Shown here piece after piece: positions 18,426 through 30,575 of a DNA stretch of 64,000 nucleotides. Position 1 is the first letter of the stretch. Every line of letters starts with the position of its first letter. The translations under genes were made by a program, and so were the position numbers. This DNA comes from Actinomyces viscosus (lineage in GTDB: Bacteria > Actinomycetota > Actinomycetes > Actinomycetales > Actinomycetaceae): assembly GCF_900637975.1 (NCBI RefSeq), contig NZ_LR134477.1, positions 930,001 to 994,000 of the forward strand, written 5' to 3'. Below the pieces are notes generated by a model. The model was given only the letters and a program-made list of their open reading frames with translations, had not been told where the DNA came from and ran no database searches.

Positions 18426-19287
18426 CGCCGCGGGCGATGACCTCGCGGGCCAGCCGGCGGTAGGCGTCCGCGCCGGGGTGGGAGGGCGCGTAGCTGGTGA
18501 TCGGCTCGTTGGCCACGGAGGCGTCCGGGAACTTGATCGTGCGTCGGATGCGCGTGTCGAAGAGCTGCTCGCCGAAGGCCTGCTCGAGCCGCTCGAGCAC
18601 CTCGCGCGAGTGCAGGGTGCGGGAGTCCACCATGGTGGCCAGGATGCCGTCGATCTCCAGGGTGGCGTTGAGGCGGTCCTTGACCCTTTCAACGGTCTCG
18701 ACCAGGAGGGCCACTCCTCGCAGCGCGAAGAACTCGGTCTCCAGCGGGATGATGACGCCGTGGGAGGCCGTCAGGGCGTTGATGGTGAGCAGCCCGAGCG
18801 AGGGCTGGCAGTCCACGAGGATGACGTCGTACTCGTCAAGGACGGGACGCAGTACCCGTTTGAGGGCCTGCTCGCGGGCGACCTCGTTGACGAGCTGGAC
18901 CTCAGCGGCGGACAGGTCGATGTTGGCAGGGACGATGTCCAGTCCCTCCACGGTGGTCTCGTGGATGACGGTGCGTATGTCCGGGCGGCTGGCGACGAGC
19001 AGGTCGTAGATCGTGGAGTCGAGCTCGTGGGCGTTGATGCCCAGCCCGGCCGAGGCCGCACCCTGGGGGTCGAAGTCGACGATGAGGACCTTACGCCCCA
19101 GCTCGGCCAGCGCCGCTCCGAGGTTGATCGTCGTCGTGGTCTTGCCGACACCGCCCTTCTGGTTGCACATGGAGATGACCCGAGCGGGTCCGTGCGACTC
19201 CAGCGGCGCGGGAACGGGGAAGTCCTTCTCCTCGCTCTCTTCGGTGCCGGGGTTGTCGATCAGGCCTGGCTGGATGGAGTCATTCAC
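18415..19287 (-). CDS. parA: ParA-family ATPase next to scpAB
   Basis: A 290-aa ParA/Soj-type ATPase. It has the deviant Walker A motif QKGGVGKTT (about residues 43-51) with its signature lysine, Walker A' VDFDPQG, and VDCQPSLG for Walker B. It lies directly upstream of scpA, as the second ParA-like gene does in Mycobacterium (Rv1708 neighbourhood); no parB is adjacent, so this is probably not the primary origin-partition ParA. The start is GTG 19287 with GGAGG very close upstream (tight spacing), so the exact start is less sure. Confidence 0.9.
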   Translation of the reverse strand: MNDSIQPGLIDNPGTEESEEKDFPVPAPLESHGPARVISMCNQKGGVGKTTTTINLGAALAELGRKVLIVDFDPQGAASAGLGINAHELDSTIYDLLVASRPDIRTVIHETTVEGLDIVPANIDLSAAEVQLVNEVAREQALKRVLRPVLDEYDVILVDCQPSLGLLTINALTASHGVIIPLETEFFALRGVALLVETVERVKDRLNATLEIDGILATMVDSRTLHSREVLERLEQAFGEQLFDTRIRRTIKFPDASVANEPITSYAPSHPGADAYRRLAREVIARGDVA

Positions 19288-19449
19288 GTCCTCCAGCCTA
19301 GTCGAAAGCCGACCGACCTCGCCCAGTTCAGACGGGACACGCCAGAGAACGGCCCAGGCAACGCTCCGCTTTCAGGCAGGGCTCCGGCCGCACTCAGGCT
19401 TCCCTCACCGGGGGCCGGGGCGAGGGGCGGACCAACCCGTGCCCGGGAC

Positions 19450-20385
19450 TCAGGCCAGCGCCCGCGGATGGCTGGTGGCGTAGACCTCCCGCAGGTGATC
19501 GACTGTGACCTTCGTGTAGATCTGGGTGGTGGTGACGGAGGCGTGTCCGAGCATCTCCTGGACGACACGCACGTCCGCTCCTCCCGCCAGCAGATGGGTG
19601 GCGAAGGAGTGACGCAGCGTGTGGGGAGAGATGTGGCGCTCGTCGGAGGCTCCTGCCTCGGTGAGCCCGGCCCGTTCGGCAGCCTGCTGCAGGACCGCCC
19701 AGGCACTCTGCCGGCTCAGGGGCCGCCCCAGGGTGTTGAGGAAGACCTGCGGCACTCCCCTGCCCTTCTCCGCCAGGACCGGCCGGCCTCGTACCAGGTA
19801 GGCGTCCAGCGCCTCCCAGGCATAGGTCCCCATGGGCACGACGCGCTCCTTGCGTCCCTTGCCGAACAGTCGCAGCAGCCGGGAATCGGCGTCGAGGTCG
19901 TCGACGACGAGCCCGACCGCCTCGGAGATGCGGGCACCGGTGGCGTAGAGAACCTCCAGCAGCGCCCGGTCCCGCAGACTCACCGGGGAGTCGTCGATGC
20001 CGGCGGCCTCAAGAAGGCTACGGACCTCCTCGATGCTCAGCGCCTTGGGAAGCCGCCGCCCGGGCTGGGGCGGGCGCACCGTGGCCGAGGGGTCCTGCGC
20101 GATGGTGCCCTCAGCCAGGAGGAACTTGTGCCAGCCACGTACGGCGGTGACGGTTCTGGAGGCGGACGACGACGCCAACGGCCGAGAGCCGTCGGCTCCG
20201 GTGCGCAGCACCTCGAGGAAGCCGGCCACGTCGTTGCGGCTCACCTCCTGCGGGTCCACGATGCCCCGGTTTCTCAGGTAGCGCAGGTACCGGCCGAGGT
20301 CGCGTTCGTAGGCGCTCAGGGTGTGGGGGCTCAGCCCGCGCTCGACGCGCAGGTGGGCGAGGTAACCGCGTAGCGTCCGGTCCAG
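19450..20385 (-). CDS. xerD: Site-specific tyrosine recombinase XerD
   Basis: Resolves chromosome dimers at dif with XerC and FtsK. The catalytic domain is complete: R in [12 protein letters not shown], HxLRH in [17 protein letters not shown] in [13 protein letters not shown] and the Tyr nucleophile in that same segment. The conserved N-terminal core-binding domain ([32 protein letters not shown]) is in frame up to about 20385, but the only ATG/GTG/TTG available is GTG 20259, which would delete most of it. Candidate starts are CTG 20385 (used here; 311 aa) or CTG 20457, 7 bases after the secG stop. The start is therefore unresolved (see findings). Confidence 0.85.
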   Translation of the reverse strand: MDRTLRGYLAHLRVERGLSPHTLSAYERDLGRYLRYLRNRGIVDPQEVSRNDVAGFLEVLRTGADGSRPLASSSASRTVTAVRGWHKFLLAEGTIAQDPSATVRPPQPGRRLPKALSIEEVRSLLEAAGIDDSPVSLRDRALLEVLYATGARISEAVGLVVDDLDADSRLLRLFGKGRKERVVPMGTYAWEALDAYLVRGRPVLAEKGRGVPQVFLNTLGRPLSRQSAWAVLQQAAERAGLTEAGASDERHISPHTLRHSFATHLLAGGADVRVVQEMLGHASVTTTQIYTKVTVDHLREVYATSHPRALA

Positions 20386-20464
20386 GGCGTCGCCACGCGG
20401 ATCATGGGCGGTACCGACGGCAGGGGCCGCCGTCCTCGAGGTGTTCGTCGCGACCAGCCGGCGC

Positions 20465-20707
20465 TCAGCCGAGCTTGGCGACCAGGCCGAGCCCGACGAT
20501 CGTGATCGTCCAGGTGATGGCCACGGCCACCGTGATGCGGTCGAGGTTGCGCTCGGCGACTCCGGAGGATCCGGCCGAGGAGGAGATGCCGCCTCCGAAC
20601 ATGTCCGACAGGCCTCCTCCCTTGCCCTTGTGCAGGAGGATCGACATGATGAGGAAGAAGCTCGAGAGGACGAGCAGCACCTGAAGGACGATACGCACCA
20701 CGTTCAC
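20465..20707 (-). CDS. secG: Preprotein translocase subunit SecG
   Basis: An 80-aa membrane protein with two transmembrane helices: [20 protein letters not shown], then the SecG cytoplasmic loop [17 protein letters not shown], and a second helix at about residues 60-78. It assists the SecYE channel in protein export. The GTG start at 20707 is preceded by AAGGGAG. It lies after tpiA on the same strand but behind a strong terminator, and it ends close to the beginning of xerD. Confidence 0.94.
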   Translation of the reverse strand: MNVVRIVLQVLLVLSSFFLIMSILLHKGKGGGLSDMFGGGISSSAGSSGVAERNLDRITVAVAITWTITIVGLGLVAKLG

Positions 20708-20832
20708 GCCGCGCTCCCTTCGTCGTTGGTTTCGTCTTGCTGTGGGGGCGTTACGCTCCGGTTGGGGTCCGGCGCGGTTCCCGACGGGGCCTAGGCCCCC
20801 ACCTGTCCGCTCGGCAGTCTACCTGCAACACG

Positions 20833-20875
20833 CCGGGTCCTGGACACCTCGTCGTGTGAGGTGTCCAGGACCCGG
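20833..20875 (-). terminator. Strong terminator between tpiA and secG
   Basis: An 18-bp perfect stem (CCGGGTCCTGGACACCTC, 20833-20850, with its complement 20858-20875) around a 7-base loop. It directly follows the tpiA stop at 20894 and should end the gap-pgk-tpiA transcript. Confidence 0.75.
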
Positions 20876-20893
20876 TGACGCTGCGCAGGCTGC

Positions 20894-21673
20894 TCAGGCG
20901 TAGAAGCCCGCCATGGCCGCGAAGGAGTCGGCCTTGAGGGAGGCTCCACCGACCAGGGCGCCGTCGACGTCGGGCTGGGCCATGAGCTCCTTGATGTTGC
21001 CGGGCTTGGCCGAGCCGCCGTAGAGGATGCGGGTGGCGTCGGCGGTGGCGTCGCCGTAGTCGGCGCGCAGGGCCTCTCGGATCGCCCCGCACACCTCCTG
21101 GGCGTCCTCGGCGGTGGCGGTCTCGCCGGTGCCGATGGCCCAGATGGGCTCGTAGGCGATGACGATCTTGGCGACGTCCTCTCCGCTCCACCCCTCGAGG
21201 GCGGCGCGGATCTGGCCCAGGACGAACTCGACGTGGGTGCCGGCCTTGCGGATCTCCAGCGCCTCGCCGCAGCACAGGATGGGGGTCATGCCAGCGTCGA
21301 GCACCTTGCGGGCCTTGGCGCCCACGAGGGCGTCGGACTCGCCGTGGTACTCGCGACGCTCGGAGTGGCCCATGACCACGTAGCTGCAGCCGAGCTTGGT
21401 GAGCATCTCGGTGGAAACCTCACCGGTGTAGGCGCCGTTGTCGTGGGTGGAGACGTCCTGGGCGCCGTACTTGATGCTCAGGGAGTCGGCCTCGACGACG
21501 GTCTGCACGGTGCGGATGTCCGTGAACGGCGGGATCACGAGGACCTCGCACTTGGCGTAGTCGTGGTCGTGGTCCTTGAGCTCCATGGTCAGGCCCTGGA
21601 CGAGGTGGTTGGCCTCGAGGTGGTCGAGGTTCATCTTCCAGTTGCCCGCCATGAGCGGGGTGCGGTTGCTCAT
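20894..21673 (-). CDS. tpiA: Triosephosphate isomerase
   Basis: Interconverts dihydroxyacetone phosphate and glyceraldehyde-3-phosphate. The 259-aa product has GNWKMN near the N-terminus (catalytic Lys), GHSERR (electrophilic His) and [11 protein letters not shown] (catalytic Glu), followed by the phosphate-binding [11 protein letters not shown] loop. ATG 21673 has AAGGAAGG upstream. It is 15 bases from pgk and is the last gene of the gap-pgk-tpiA glycolytic set. Confidence 0.97.
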   Translation of the reverse strand: MSNRTPLMAGNWKMNLDHLEANHLVQGLTMELKDHDHDYAKCEVLVIPPFTDIRTVQTVVEADSLSIKYGAQDVSTHDNGAYTGEVSTEMLTKLGCSYVVMGHSERREYHGESDALVGAKARKVLDAGMTPILCCGEALEIRKAGTHVEFVLGQIRAALEGWSGEDVAKIVIAYEPIWAIGTGETATAEDAQEVCGAIREALRADYGDATADATRILYGGSAKPGNIKELMAQPDVDGALVGGASLKADSFAAMAGFYA

Positions 21674-21688
21674 CTAGGTTGCCTTCCT

Positions 21689-22882
21689 TCAGTCTTCGAG
21701 CACTGCGATACCCGGCAGGGTCTTGCCCTCGAGGAGCTCGAGGGAGGCGCCGCCACCGGTGGAGATGTGGGAGAACGTGGCCTCGTCGAAGCCGAGCGTG
21801 CGCACGGCCGCGGCGGAGTCGCCGCCACCGATGACGGAGAAGGCGTCGGACTCGGAGATCGCCTTGGCGACGGCCTTGGTGCCCTCGGCGAAGGCCGGGA
21901 ACTCGAAGACGCCCATGGGGCCGTTCCACACCACGGTCTTGGAGGTGGCGATGGCGTCGGCGAAGAGCTCTCGCGTCTTGGGACCGATGTCCAGGCCCAT
22001 CTGGTCGGCGGGCAGCTCGTCGGAGGGCACGACGGTGGCCGGGGCGTCCGGGGCGAAGGTGGGAGCCACGACGGTGTCGACGGGCAGGAGGAGCTCGACG
22101 CCATTGGCCTTGGCCGTCTCCAGGTAGCCCTTGACGGTCTCGATCTGGTCCTTCTCCAGCAGGGAGGTGCCCACCTCGTGGCCCTGAGCGGCCAGGAAGG
22201 TGTAGGCCATGCCACCACCGATGAGGAGGCGGTCCGCCTTGCTCAGCAGGTTGGAGATGACGCCCAGCTTGTCCGAGACCTTGGAGCCCCCGAGCACCAC
22301 GGTGTAAGGGCGCTCGGGGTCGTTGACGGCGCGTCCCAGGGACTCGATCTCCTTAAGAACGAGCAGGCCGGCGGCCGAGGGCAGCAGCTTGGCGACGTCG
22401 TAGACGGAGGCCTGCTTGCGGTGCACGACTCCGAAGCCGTCGGAGACGAAGACGTCGGCCAGGGCGGCGAGCTCGGCGGCGAAGGCCTCGCGCTCGGCGT
22501 CGTCCTTGGAGGTCTCGGCGGCGTTGAAGCGCACGTTCTCCAGCAGGACGATCTCGCCGTCGCCGGCGGCGGCGACGGCGGCCTTGGCGGACTCGCCGAC
22601 GGTGTCCTCGGCGAGAGTCACCTTGGCGCCGGTGACCTCGGCGAGGCGCTTGGCGACGGGCGCCAGGGAGTAGTCGGGGTCGACCTGGCCCTTGGGGCGG
22701 CCCAGGTGGGCGGTGATGATCACCTTGGCGCCGGCGTCGAGCAGAGCTCGCAGGGTGGGCAGAGCGGCCTGGATACGGCCGTCGTCGGTGATGTTCTTGT
22801 CGTCGTCCAGCGGCACGTTGAAGTCGGAGCGGACCAGGACTCGCTTGCCCTTGAGGTCGCCCAGGGACTCGATGGTCTTCAT
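21689..22882 (-). CDS. pgk: Phosphoglycerate kinase
   Basis: Transfers phosphate from 1,3-bisphosphoglycerate to ADP. The 397-aa product shows the signature [15 protein letters not shown], the AHLGRPKG loop, and the nucleotide-binding [11 protein letters not shown] and [14 protein letters not shown] motifs at the C-terminus. I chose ATG 22882, preceded by GAGAGG; the frame remains open upstream without a better site. It lies between gap and tpiA. Confidence 0.97.
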   Translation of the reverse strand: MKTIESLGDLKGKRVLVRSDFNVPLDDDKNITDDGRIQAALPTLRALLDAGAKVIITAHLGRPKGQVDPDYSLAPVAKRLAEVTGAKVTLAEDTVGESAKAAVAAAGDGEIVLLENVRFNAAETSKDDAEREAFAAELAALADVFVSDGFGVVHRKQASVYDVAKLLPSAAGLLVLKEIESLGRAVNDPERPYTVVLGGSKVSDKLGVISNLLSKADRLLIGGGMAYTFLAAQGHEVGTSLLEKDQIETVKGYLETAKANGVELLLPVDTVVAPTFAPDAPATVVPSDELPADQMGLDIGPKTRELFADAIATSKTVVWNGPMGVFEFPAFAEGTKAVAKAISESDAFSVIGGGDSAAAVRTLGFDEATFSHISTGGGASLELLEGKTLPGIAVLED

Positions 22883-22925
22883 AAAGCCTCTCATCGGTTG
22901 TGGGTGGAAGGTGTGGGATCTGACG

Positions 22926-22965
22926 GACGGCGCCCGCGCACGCATAGCGTGGCGCGGGCGCCGTC
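22926..22965 (-). terminator. Long GC hairpin between gap and pgk
   Basis: A near-perfect inverted repeat (GACGGCGCCCGCG... 22926-22943 with 22947-22965, one bulged base). There is no T tract on the minus strand, so it may be an mRNA-stability or attenuation element that lowers pgk-tpiA relative to gap rather than a full terminator. Confidence 0.5.
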
Positions 22966-22994
22966 TTCTAGAGAGTCATGCTCTCGGTCTGGTC

Positions 22995-24086
<1,092 letters not shown>

Positions 24087-24249
24087 TCACATCCGATTCA
24101 GCTCCGGCACGGCCGAGTCTAGCCATACTGGGCAGCCGCTGGGAGTCGCCGGCCACGCCACGGGCGAACACTGTGACGCAGAAACCAGCCTCTGCGGGTT
24201 CTATGACCATCGATTGCCTCCGGAGCCAGGACCGAGGTCCCACCTGGGC

Positions 24250-25230
24250 TCAGGGCTCGAGCATCTCCTGAGTGAGAACCGACTCGGTGTCAGGGATGCC
24301 CAGCTCGTGCGCCTGCTTGTCCGCCATGGCCAGGAGCCGGCGGATCCGTCCGGCGACGGCGTCCTTGGTCAGCTGCGGGTCGGAGAGCTGGCCGAGCTCC
24401 TCCAGGGAGGCCTGCTTGTGCGCGATGCGCAGCTTGCCGGCCTGGAGCAGGTGGGCGGGGACGTCGTCCCCCAGGATCTCGAAGGCGCGCTCGACCCGGG
24501 CCCCCGAGGCCACGGCGGCGCGGGCGGAACGGCGCAGGTTCGCGTCGTCGAAGTTGGCCAGGCGGTTGGCTGTGCCTCGTGACTCCCTCCGGGAGCGGCG
24601 CTCAGCCCACACCTTGAAGGCCTCCGGCGCACCCATCCGCTCCAGGAGGATGCCGATGGCCTCGCCGTCGCGCACGACGACGCGGTCGGCCCCGCGCACC
24701 TCGCGGGCCTTGGCCGAGATGTCGAAGCGCCGCGCGGCTCCCACAAGGGCCAGTGCGGCCTCGGAACCGGGACACGTGACCTCCAGGGAGGAGGACCGGC
24801 CGGGCTCGGTCAGCGAGCCGCGGGCGAGGAAGGCTCCGCGCCAGGCGGCAGCGGCAGCGTTGCGTCCGCCCTGGACGACGGCGACCGGCATGCCACGCAC
24901 CGGCCGGCCCCGGTCGTCGACCAGCCCGGAGAGGCGGGCCAGGTCCTTGCCCCGCTGGGTCACTCGCAGCACGTAACGAGACCCCCGGTGCAGGGAGCCG
25001 CCCTGGACGACCATGACCTCGGGCTCCATCCCGTAGAGCTCCTTGAGGTGCTGGTGCAGCCTGCGTACGGCCCCGCCGTGGTCGAGCTCGGCCTCGACGA
25101 CGATGCGTCCGGAGACGATGTGCAGCCCCCCGGCGAAGCGCAGCATCGCGGAGACCTCTGCCCGCCGCTGGGCGGCGTTCTCGGTGACGACGAGCGCGAG
25201 CTCATCCTTGACGGTGACCGTCAGCGACAT
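24250..25230 (-). CDS. whiA: DNA-binding protein WhiA (sporulation/cell-division regulator family)
   Basis: A 326-aa WhiA. The N-terminal half is a degenerate LAGLIDADG-like fold ([49 protein letters not shown]). The C-terminal helix-turn-helix is [20 protein letters not shown] and following. In Streptomyces WhiA activates cell-division genes with WhiB; in non-sporulating actinobacteria the role is less clear. ATG 25230 is preceded by GAGGAG. It follows rapZ-yvcK in the conserved order but with a 405-bp structured gap. Confidence 0.94.
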   Translation of the reverse strand: MSLTVTVKDELALVVTENAAQRRAEVSAMLRFAGGLHIVSGRIVVEAELDHGGAVRRLHQHLKELYGMEPEVMVVQGGSLHRGSRYVLRVTQRGKDLARLSGLVDDRGRPVRGMPVAVVQGGRNAAAAAWRGAFLARGSLTEPGRSSSLEVTCPGSEAALALVGAARRFDISAKAREVRGADRVVVRDGEAIGILLERMGAPEAFKVWAERRSRRESRGTANRLANFDDANLRRSARAAVASGARVERAFEILGDDVPAHLLQAGKLRIAHKQASLEELGQLSDPQLTKDAVAGRIRRLLAMADKQAHELGIPDTESVLTQEMLEP

Positions 25231-25635
25231 GGGTGGGCTCCTCGTGGTTGGTGGTCGTCGGGGGTCATGGCCGGCATGGTCGGTATGGTCGGTATGGTCG
25301 GTGCGGACGGGGTGATCGGCCCTGCTGGTGTCGCTCAGGTCTAGTCGGTGCGTCACTCACAGGGACACGGACCGGGCGGCAGCCGGAGCAGGTGAGACGA
25401 AAAAGCAATGTGAGGCGGCGCCCCGCAGGGTGCATCTAGGAAAATTCCTAGCCGTGGCACCCTGCAGCTGGCTGGGCGGGGCCGCGGAGAATTATGAACG
25501 ATGGTGAGCGGCAGGACTCGTCAATGAGTCCAGTGTCACGTTCTGCCATGATCCACCGCAATCCTTACTGACCTTACTGACTGGCCGGTACAGCAGCACG
25601 GCTGGTGCGGCTGTCCATCACTGCAGCCGGTTCCG
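25231..25635. other. Structured intergenic region between yvcK and whiA
   Basis: 405 bases with no convincing gene but several repeats. They include three tandem copies of ATGGTCGGT (25276-25302), a nested hairpin (GCAGGGTGC 25425-25433 with GCACCCTGC 25457-25465, enclosing CTAGGA/TCCTAG), a GGACTC/GAGTCC hairpin (25514-25531) and a tandem duplicate CCTTACTGA (25563-25580). A run of T on the minus strand about 20 bases after the nested hairpin suggests an attenuator or terminator between yvcK and whiA. A 33-codon minus-strand ORF starting at 25549 lacks a good ribosome binding site. Confidence 0.5.
25425..25465 (-). terminator. Nested hairpin, possible attenuator upstream of whiA
   Basis: The outer 9-bp stem GCAGGGTGC/GCACCCTGC contains an inner perfect stem around AAAT. 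The TTTTT run (minus strand) lies about 20 bases beyond the hairpin, so a classical terminator is uncertain. Confidence 0.4.
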
Positions 25636-26637
25636 TCAGGGCTGCGCCTTGTCGTCGACGTCCCCCAGCGCCCCCTCGAAGGCGTCCCGGAAGGCGGCGG
25701 CCAGGCGCAGCGGGTCGTGATGGCACAGGGCCTCGCCGGTACGCACCTGCCGCAGGACGACGGTGGCCCCCATGGCTGAGGCCACCGACTCGAGATCGAC
25801 GACGTCCGCAACGGTCGAGGGGTCGGCCAGAACCACGTCCAGGCGCAGATCGGGTGCGTACTGGCGCAGCACCCTCAGGTGGTCGGCGCTGGTCATTCCG
25901 TCAGTCTCGCCCTGCTGAGCGGAGAGGTTGAGGACCACGACCTTGCGAGCCGAGGTGCTCACCAGAGCCTGACGCATGGAGGGGAGGATGAGGTGAGGAA
26001 GCACCGAGGTGTACCAGGAGCCGGGCCCCAGCACCACCCAGTCCGCCTCATCGATGGCGCGCAGGGCCTCGGGGTGGGCGTCGGCGTCCTCGGGAACGAT
26101 CCCCACGTTCTCCAGGCGTCCTCGGGCTGAGGCCACCGCCACCTGACCGCTGACTCTGCGGCTGGTCCCGCCGGAGACGATGTCCGCCTCGATGACCAGG
26201 GGCGAGGAGGACATGGGCACGACCCGGCCGTGGATCGTCAGCAGGCGCCCCACCCAGTCGAGTCCGGCGACGTCGTCCCCGAGCAGCTGCCACAGCGCCA
26301 GGATGAGCAGGTTCCCCAGGGCGTGGTTGTCGAGCTCGCCCTGGCCCTCGAAACGGTGCTGGAGCACATCGCGCCAGGTCAGCCCCCACTCGGAGTCCTC
26401 GCACAGGGAGGCCAGCGCCATCCGCAGGTCCCCCGGCGGCAGACAGTCGAACTCTCGGCGCAGGCGCCCCGATGAGCCGCCGTCGTCGGCGACGGTGACG
26501 ACGGCGGTGAGCCGGTGACTGACATGGCGCAGCGCCCGCAGCGTGGCGGACAGGCCGTGCCCGCCTCCCAGAGCGACGACGGCCGGCCCCTCCTCACCGC
26601 GGCGGGGCCACCCCGCCACATCGATCGTCGTTCCCAC
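25636..26637 (-). CDS. yvcK: Gluconeogenesis factor YvcK (UDP-GlcNAc-binding protein)
   Basis: A 333-aa protein of the YvcK/CofD-like family. It has VALGGGHGLSATLRAL (nucleotide-binding glycine loop), TVADDGGSSGRLRREF, GDLRMALASL and LGPGSWYTSVLPHLI. Family members bind UDP-N-acetylglucosamine and coordinate carbon metabolism with cell-wall synthesis; the M. tuberculosis homologue (CuvA) localises to growing poles. It starts at GTG 26637, 3 bases after the rapZ stop, so the two are one unit. Confidence 0.93.
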   Translation of the reverse strand: MGTTIDVAGWPRRGEEGPAVVALGGGHGLSATLRALRHVSHRLTAVVTVADDGGSSGRLRREFDCLPPGDLRMALASLCEDSEWGLTWRDVLQHRFEGQGELDNHALGNLLILALWQLLGDDVAGLDWVGRLLTIHGRVVPMSSSPLVIEADIVSGGTSRRVSGQVAVASARGRLENVGIVPEDADAHPEALRAIDEADWVVLGPGSWYTSVLPHLILPSMRQALVSTSARKVVVLNLSAQQGETDGMTSADHLRVLRQYAPDLRLDVVLADPSTVADVVDLESVASAMGATVVLRQVRTGEALCHHDPLRLAAAFRDAFEGALGDVDDKAQP

Positions 26638-26640
26638 TGT

Positions 26641-27615
26641 CTACTCCCGTCCCAGGTCACGGTGCTGGACAACGACCTCGAAGCCGGCTCTGCGCAGCCT
26701 GGCCCCGAGCCTCTCCGCCGAGGCCACGGAGCGGTGCTTGCCTCCGGTGCAGCCCACGGCCAGGGTAACGTGAGGCTTGAGCTCGTCAACGTACTGCGGG
26801 AGCGCGGGAATGAGCAGGTCCGCGTAGCCGTCGACGAAGGCTGCCGCCCCCTTCTGGGCGAAGACGTAGTCGGCCACAGGGGAGTCTCGGCCGGTGAGGT
26901 GTCGCAGCTCGGAGACCCAGTAGGGGTTGGGGATGAAGCGCACGTCCAGGACATGGTCGGCGTCCAGGGGAATGCCGTACTTGAACCCGAAGGACATGAC
27001 ATTGATGCGCAGCGCCAGGTCGGACTCGTGGGCCACGAGCTCGCGCACCCGACGGGCCAGGTCGTGCACGGAGTAGTTGGAGGTGTCGATGACGATGTCG
27101 GCCACGCCCCGCAGCCCCCCGAGGAGAGTGCGCTCGTGCTCGATACCGTCGAGGACGGAGCCGTTGCCCTGCAACGGGTGGGGGCGGCGTGAGGACTCGA
27201 AGCGCCTGACCAGGACCGCGTCGGAGGCGTCCAGGAAGATGAGTCGCACGTCGGTACCGTTGTCCCGGACCTTGCGCAGGTAGTCCATGAAGTGGGAGAA
27301 GAACTCGCGGCTGCGCACGTCGACCACCGCAGCCAGCCGGTGCACACCGGCGCCGACCGTCGTCATCATGCCGGACAGGGCCGGCAGCAGCTGGGGCGGC
27401 AGATTGTCCACCACGTACCAGTCAAGGTCCTCCAGGGCGTTGGCCGCGCGCGAGCGCCCGGCCCCGGACATACCCGTGACAATGATCATCTCGGGCCGCT
27501 CGGCGGGCGGGACCGGCGGAGTGGCCTCATCGAGGGCGGGGATCTCGATGGGAACCGTGTCCTGAAGCCGCTTGCGCTTACCGGAGGAGGGCTGGGGGCG
27601 GCGCTCGTCATCCAT
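26641..27615 (-). CDS. rapZ: RapZ-family nucleotide-binding protein
   Basis: A 324-aa RapZ/YvcJ homologue. The P-loop is [18 protein letters not shown] (Arg instead of Lys in the Walker A, as in other actinobacterial members), followed by [22 protein letters not shown], the FGFKYGIP motif and the C-terminal [11 protein letters not shown] cysteine/histidine motif. In E. coli RapZ is an RNase adapter sensing glucosamine-6-phosphate; the actinobacterial role is not settled. ATG 27615 may be leaderless (GATGCT six bases upstream). It is divergent from purT. Confidence 0.93.
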   Translation of the reverse strand: MDDERRPQPSSGKRKRLQDTVPIEIPALDEATPPVPPAERPEMIIVTGMSGAGRSRAANALEDLDWYVVDNLPPQLLPALSGMMTTVGAGVHRLAAVVDVRSREFFSHFMDYLRKVRDNGTDVRLIFLDASDAVLVRRFESSRRPHPLQGNGSVLDGIEHERTLLGGLRGVADIVIDTSNYSVHDLARRVRELVAHESDLALRINVMSFGFKYGIPLDADHVLDVRFIPNPYWVSELRHLTGRDSPVADYVFAQKGAAAFVDGYADLLIPALPQYVDELKPHVTLAVGCTGGKHRSVASAERLGARLRRAGFEVVVQHRDLGRE

Positions 27616-27735
27616 GGTCCAAGCATCGCACGTCCGGATGGGCCTACCCATCGCCGACGCCGGTTTACCGGTAGCGTTTCACCGTTGCCCGTACTCGCTG
27701 TCGCCGATTCCCGGCACCAGACGCCAGGAGGCCTT

Positions 27736-29025
27736 ATGAGCCCCTCCCCCATGTCCGACCAGAGCGCCCAGCCATCACCTTCCGAGTTCCAGCCGACGCC
27801 CGTCCCCCGGTCTGACGCCCCGGTCCTGGGCACGCCCTGGACCCGCAGCGCGACGAAGGTGGCACTGCTGGGTGCCGGCGAGATCGGCAAGGAGGTGACG
27901 ATCGCGCTCAGCCGCCTGGGCGTGGAGGTCACGGCCATTGACCGCTACGACGGGGCTCCGGCCCAGCAGGTGGCCCACAACGCCCTGACGGTGGACATGA
28001 GCGACCCCGAGGCGTTGACGGCCGCCATCCGCTCCAGCGGCGCCGCGATCGTCGTCCCCGAGATCGAGGCCCTGGCCACCGATGCCCTGGTCGCCCTGGA
28101 GCAGGCTGGCGAGGTGCGGGTGGTGCCGACGGCCCGTGCGGCGCAGCTGACGATGAACCGCGAGGGGATCCGCCGTCTGGCGGCCGAGGAGCTGGGGCTG
28201 CCGACCAGCCCCTACGCCTTCGCCTCCGGTCCGGAGGAGCTGGCGGCAGGAGCCCGGCAGGTGGGCTTCCCGTGCGTGGTCAAGCCGGTCATGTCGTCGT
28301 CGGGCCATGGCCAGTCGGTGGTGCGCGGTCCGCAGGACCTGGAGGCGGCATGGCGCTACGCGGCCGCCGACGGACGGGTCGACCGGGGGCGGGTCATCGT
28401 GGAGGGCCTCGTCCGCTTCGACACCGAGATCACCCTGCTCACGGTGCGCTCGCGCGACCCACGGACCGGCCAGACGGTGACGAGCTTCTGCGAGCCGATC
28501 GGGCACCGTCAGGTCGACGGCGACTACGTGGAGTCCTGGCAGCCGCAGCGTCTCAGCCCGGTGGCCCTGGAGCGGGCGCGTGAGGTGGCCCGGTCCGTCA
28601 CCACCGCACTGGGCGGCTGGGGGCTGTTCGGGGTCGAGCTGTTCATCTGCGGGGAGGAGGTCCTCTTCTCCGAGGTCTCTCCGCGGCCCCACGACACCGG
28701 GCTGGTGACGCTCGCGAGCCAGCGCCTGAGCGAGTTCGAGCTGCACGCTCGAGCCCTGCTGGGGCTGCCCGTGGACACCTCGCTGCGCTCCCCCGGCGCC
28801 TCGGTGACGATCAAGGCCGCGGGCGATTCCGCGCCCGGTGAGGGCGTGAGCTTCGCGGGTCTTGACGAGGCACTCGTGCAGGACGGCGTGGATCTGCGGC
28901 TGTTCGGCAAGCCCGAGGCCCATGCCGGCCGGCGCCTGGGCGTCGTGGTGGCCTACGGCGACGACGTCTCGATGGCCCAAGACCGGGCGCGGGCAGCGGC
29001 CCGGGCGATCCGTCCCAGCGTCTGA
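27736..29025 (+). CDS. purT: Formate-dependent phosphoribosylglycinamide formyltransferase
   Basis: Makes formyl-GAR from GAR, formate and ATP in purine synthesis, an alternative to the folate-dependent PurN. The 429-aa ATP-grasp protein has [17 protein letters not shown] at the N-terminus, the ATP-grasp segment [36 protein letters not shown] and [13 protein letters not shown]. It is about 35 residues longer than E. coli PurT because of a Pro/Ser-rich N-terminus. ATG 27736 has AGGAGG upstream. No other purine genes are near; with the bgl operon it interrupts the uvrC-rapZ order. Confidence 0.92.
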   Translation: MSPSPMSDQSAQPSPSEFQPTPVPRSDAPVLGTPWTRSATKVALLGAGEIGKEVTIALSRLGVEVTAIDRYDGAPAQQVAHNALTVDMSDPEALTAAIRSSGAAIVVPEIEALATDALVALEQAGEVRVVPTARAAQLTMNREGIRRLAAEELGLPTSPYAFASGPEELAAGARQVGFPCVVKPVMSSSGHGQSVVRGPQDLEAAWRYAAADGRVDRGRVIVEGLVRFDTEITLLTVRSRDPRTGQTVTSFCEPIGHRQVDGDYVESWQPQRLSPVALERAREVARSVTTALGGWGLFGVELFICGEEVLFSEVSPRPHDTGLVTLASQRLSEFELHARALLGLPVDTSLRSPGASVTIKAAGDSAPGEGVSFAGLDEALVQDGVDLRLFGKPEAHAGRRLGVVVAYGDDVSMAQDRARAAARAIRPSV

Positions 29026-29054
29026 GGCGGGCGCCCGGGCCGGGTTGCCGGGCC

Positions 29055-30575
<1,521 letters not shown>

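Noticed and set aside
19288..19449. GC-rich gap between xerD and parA, considered for a small RNA or parS site
   Set aside because: No palindrome resembling a parS consensus and no clear hairpin plus T tract.
25276..25302. Three tandem copies of a 9-base unit, considered as a CRISPR-like or iteron array
   Set aside because: Units are contiguous without spacers, only three copies, and no replication or cas genes are nearby.
25451..25550. 33-codon minus-strand frame upstream of whiA starting at 25549
   Set aside because: Weak ribosome binding site and overlap with hairpin structure; not supported as a gene.
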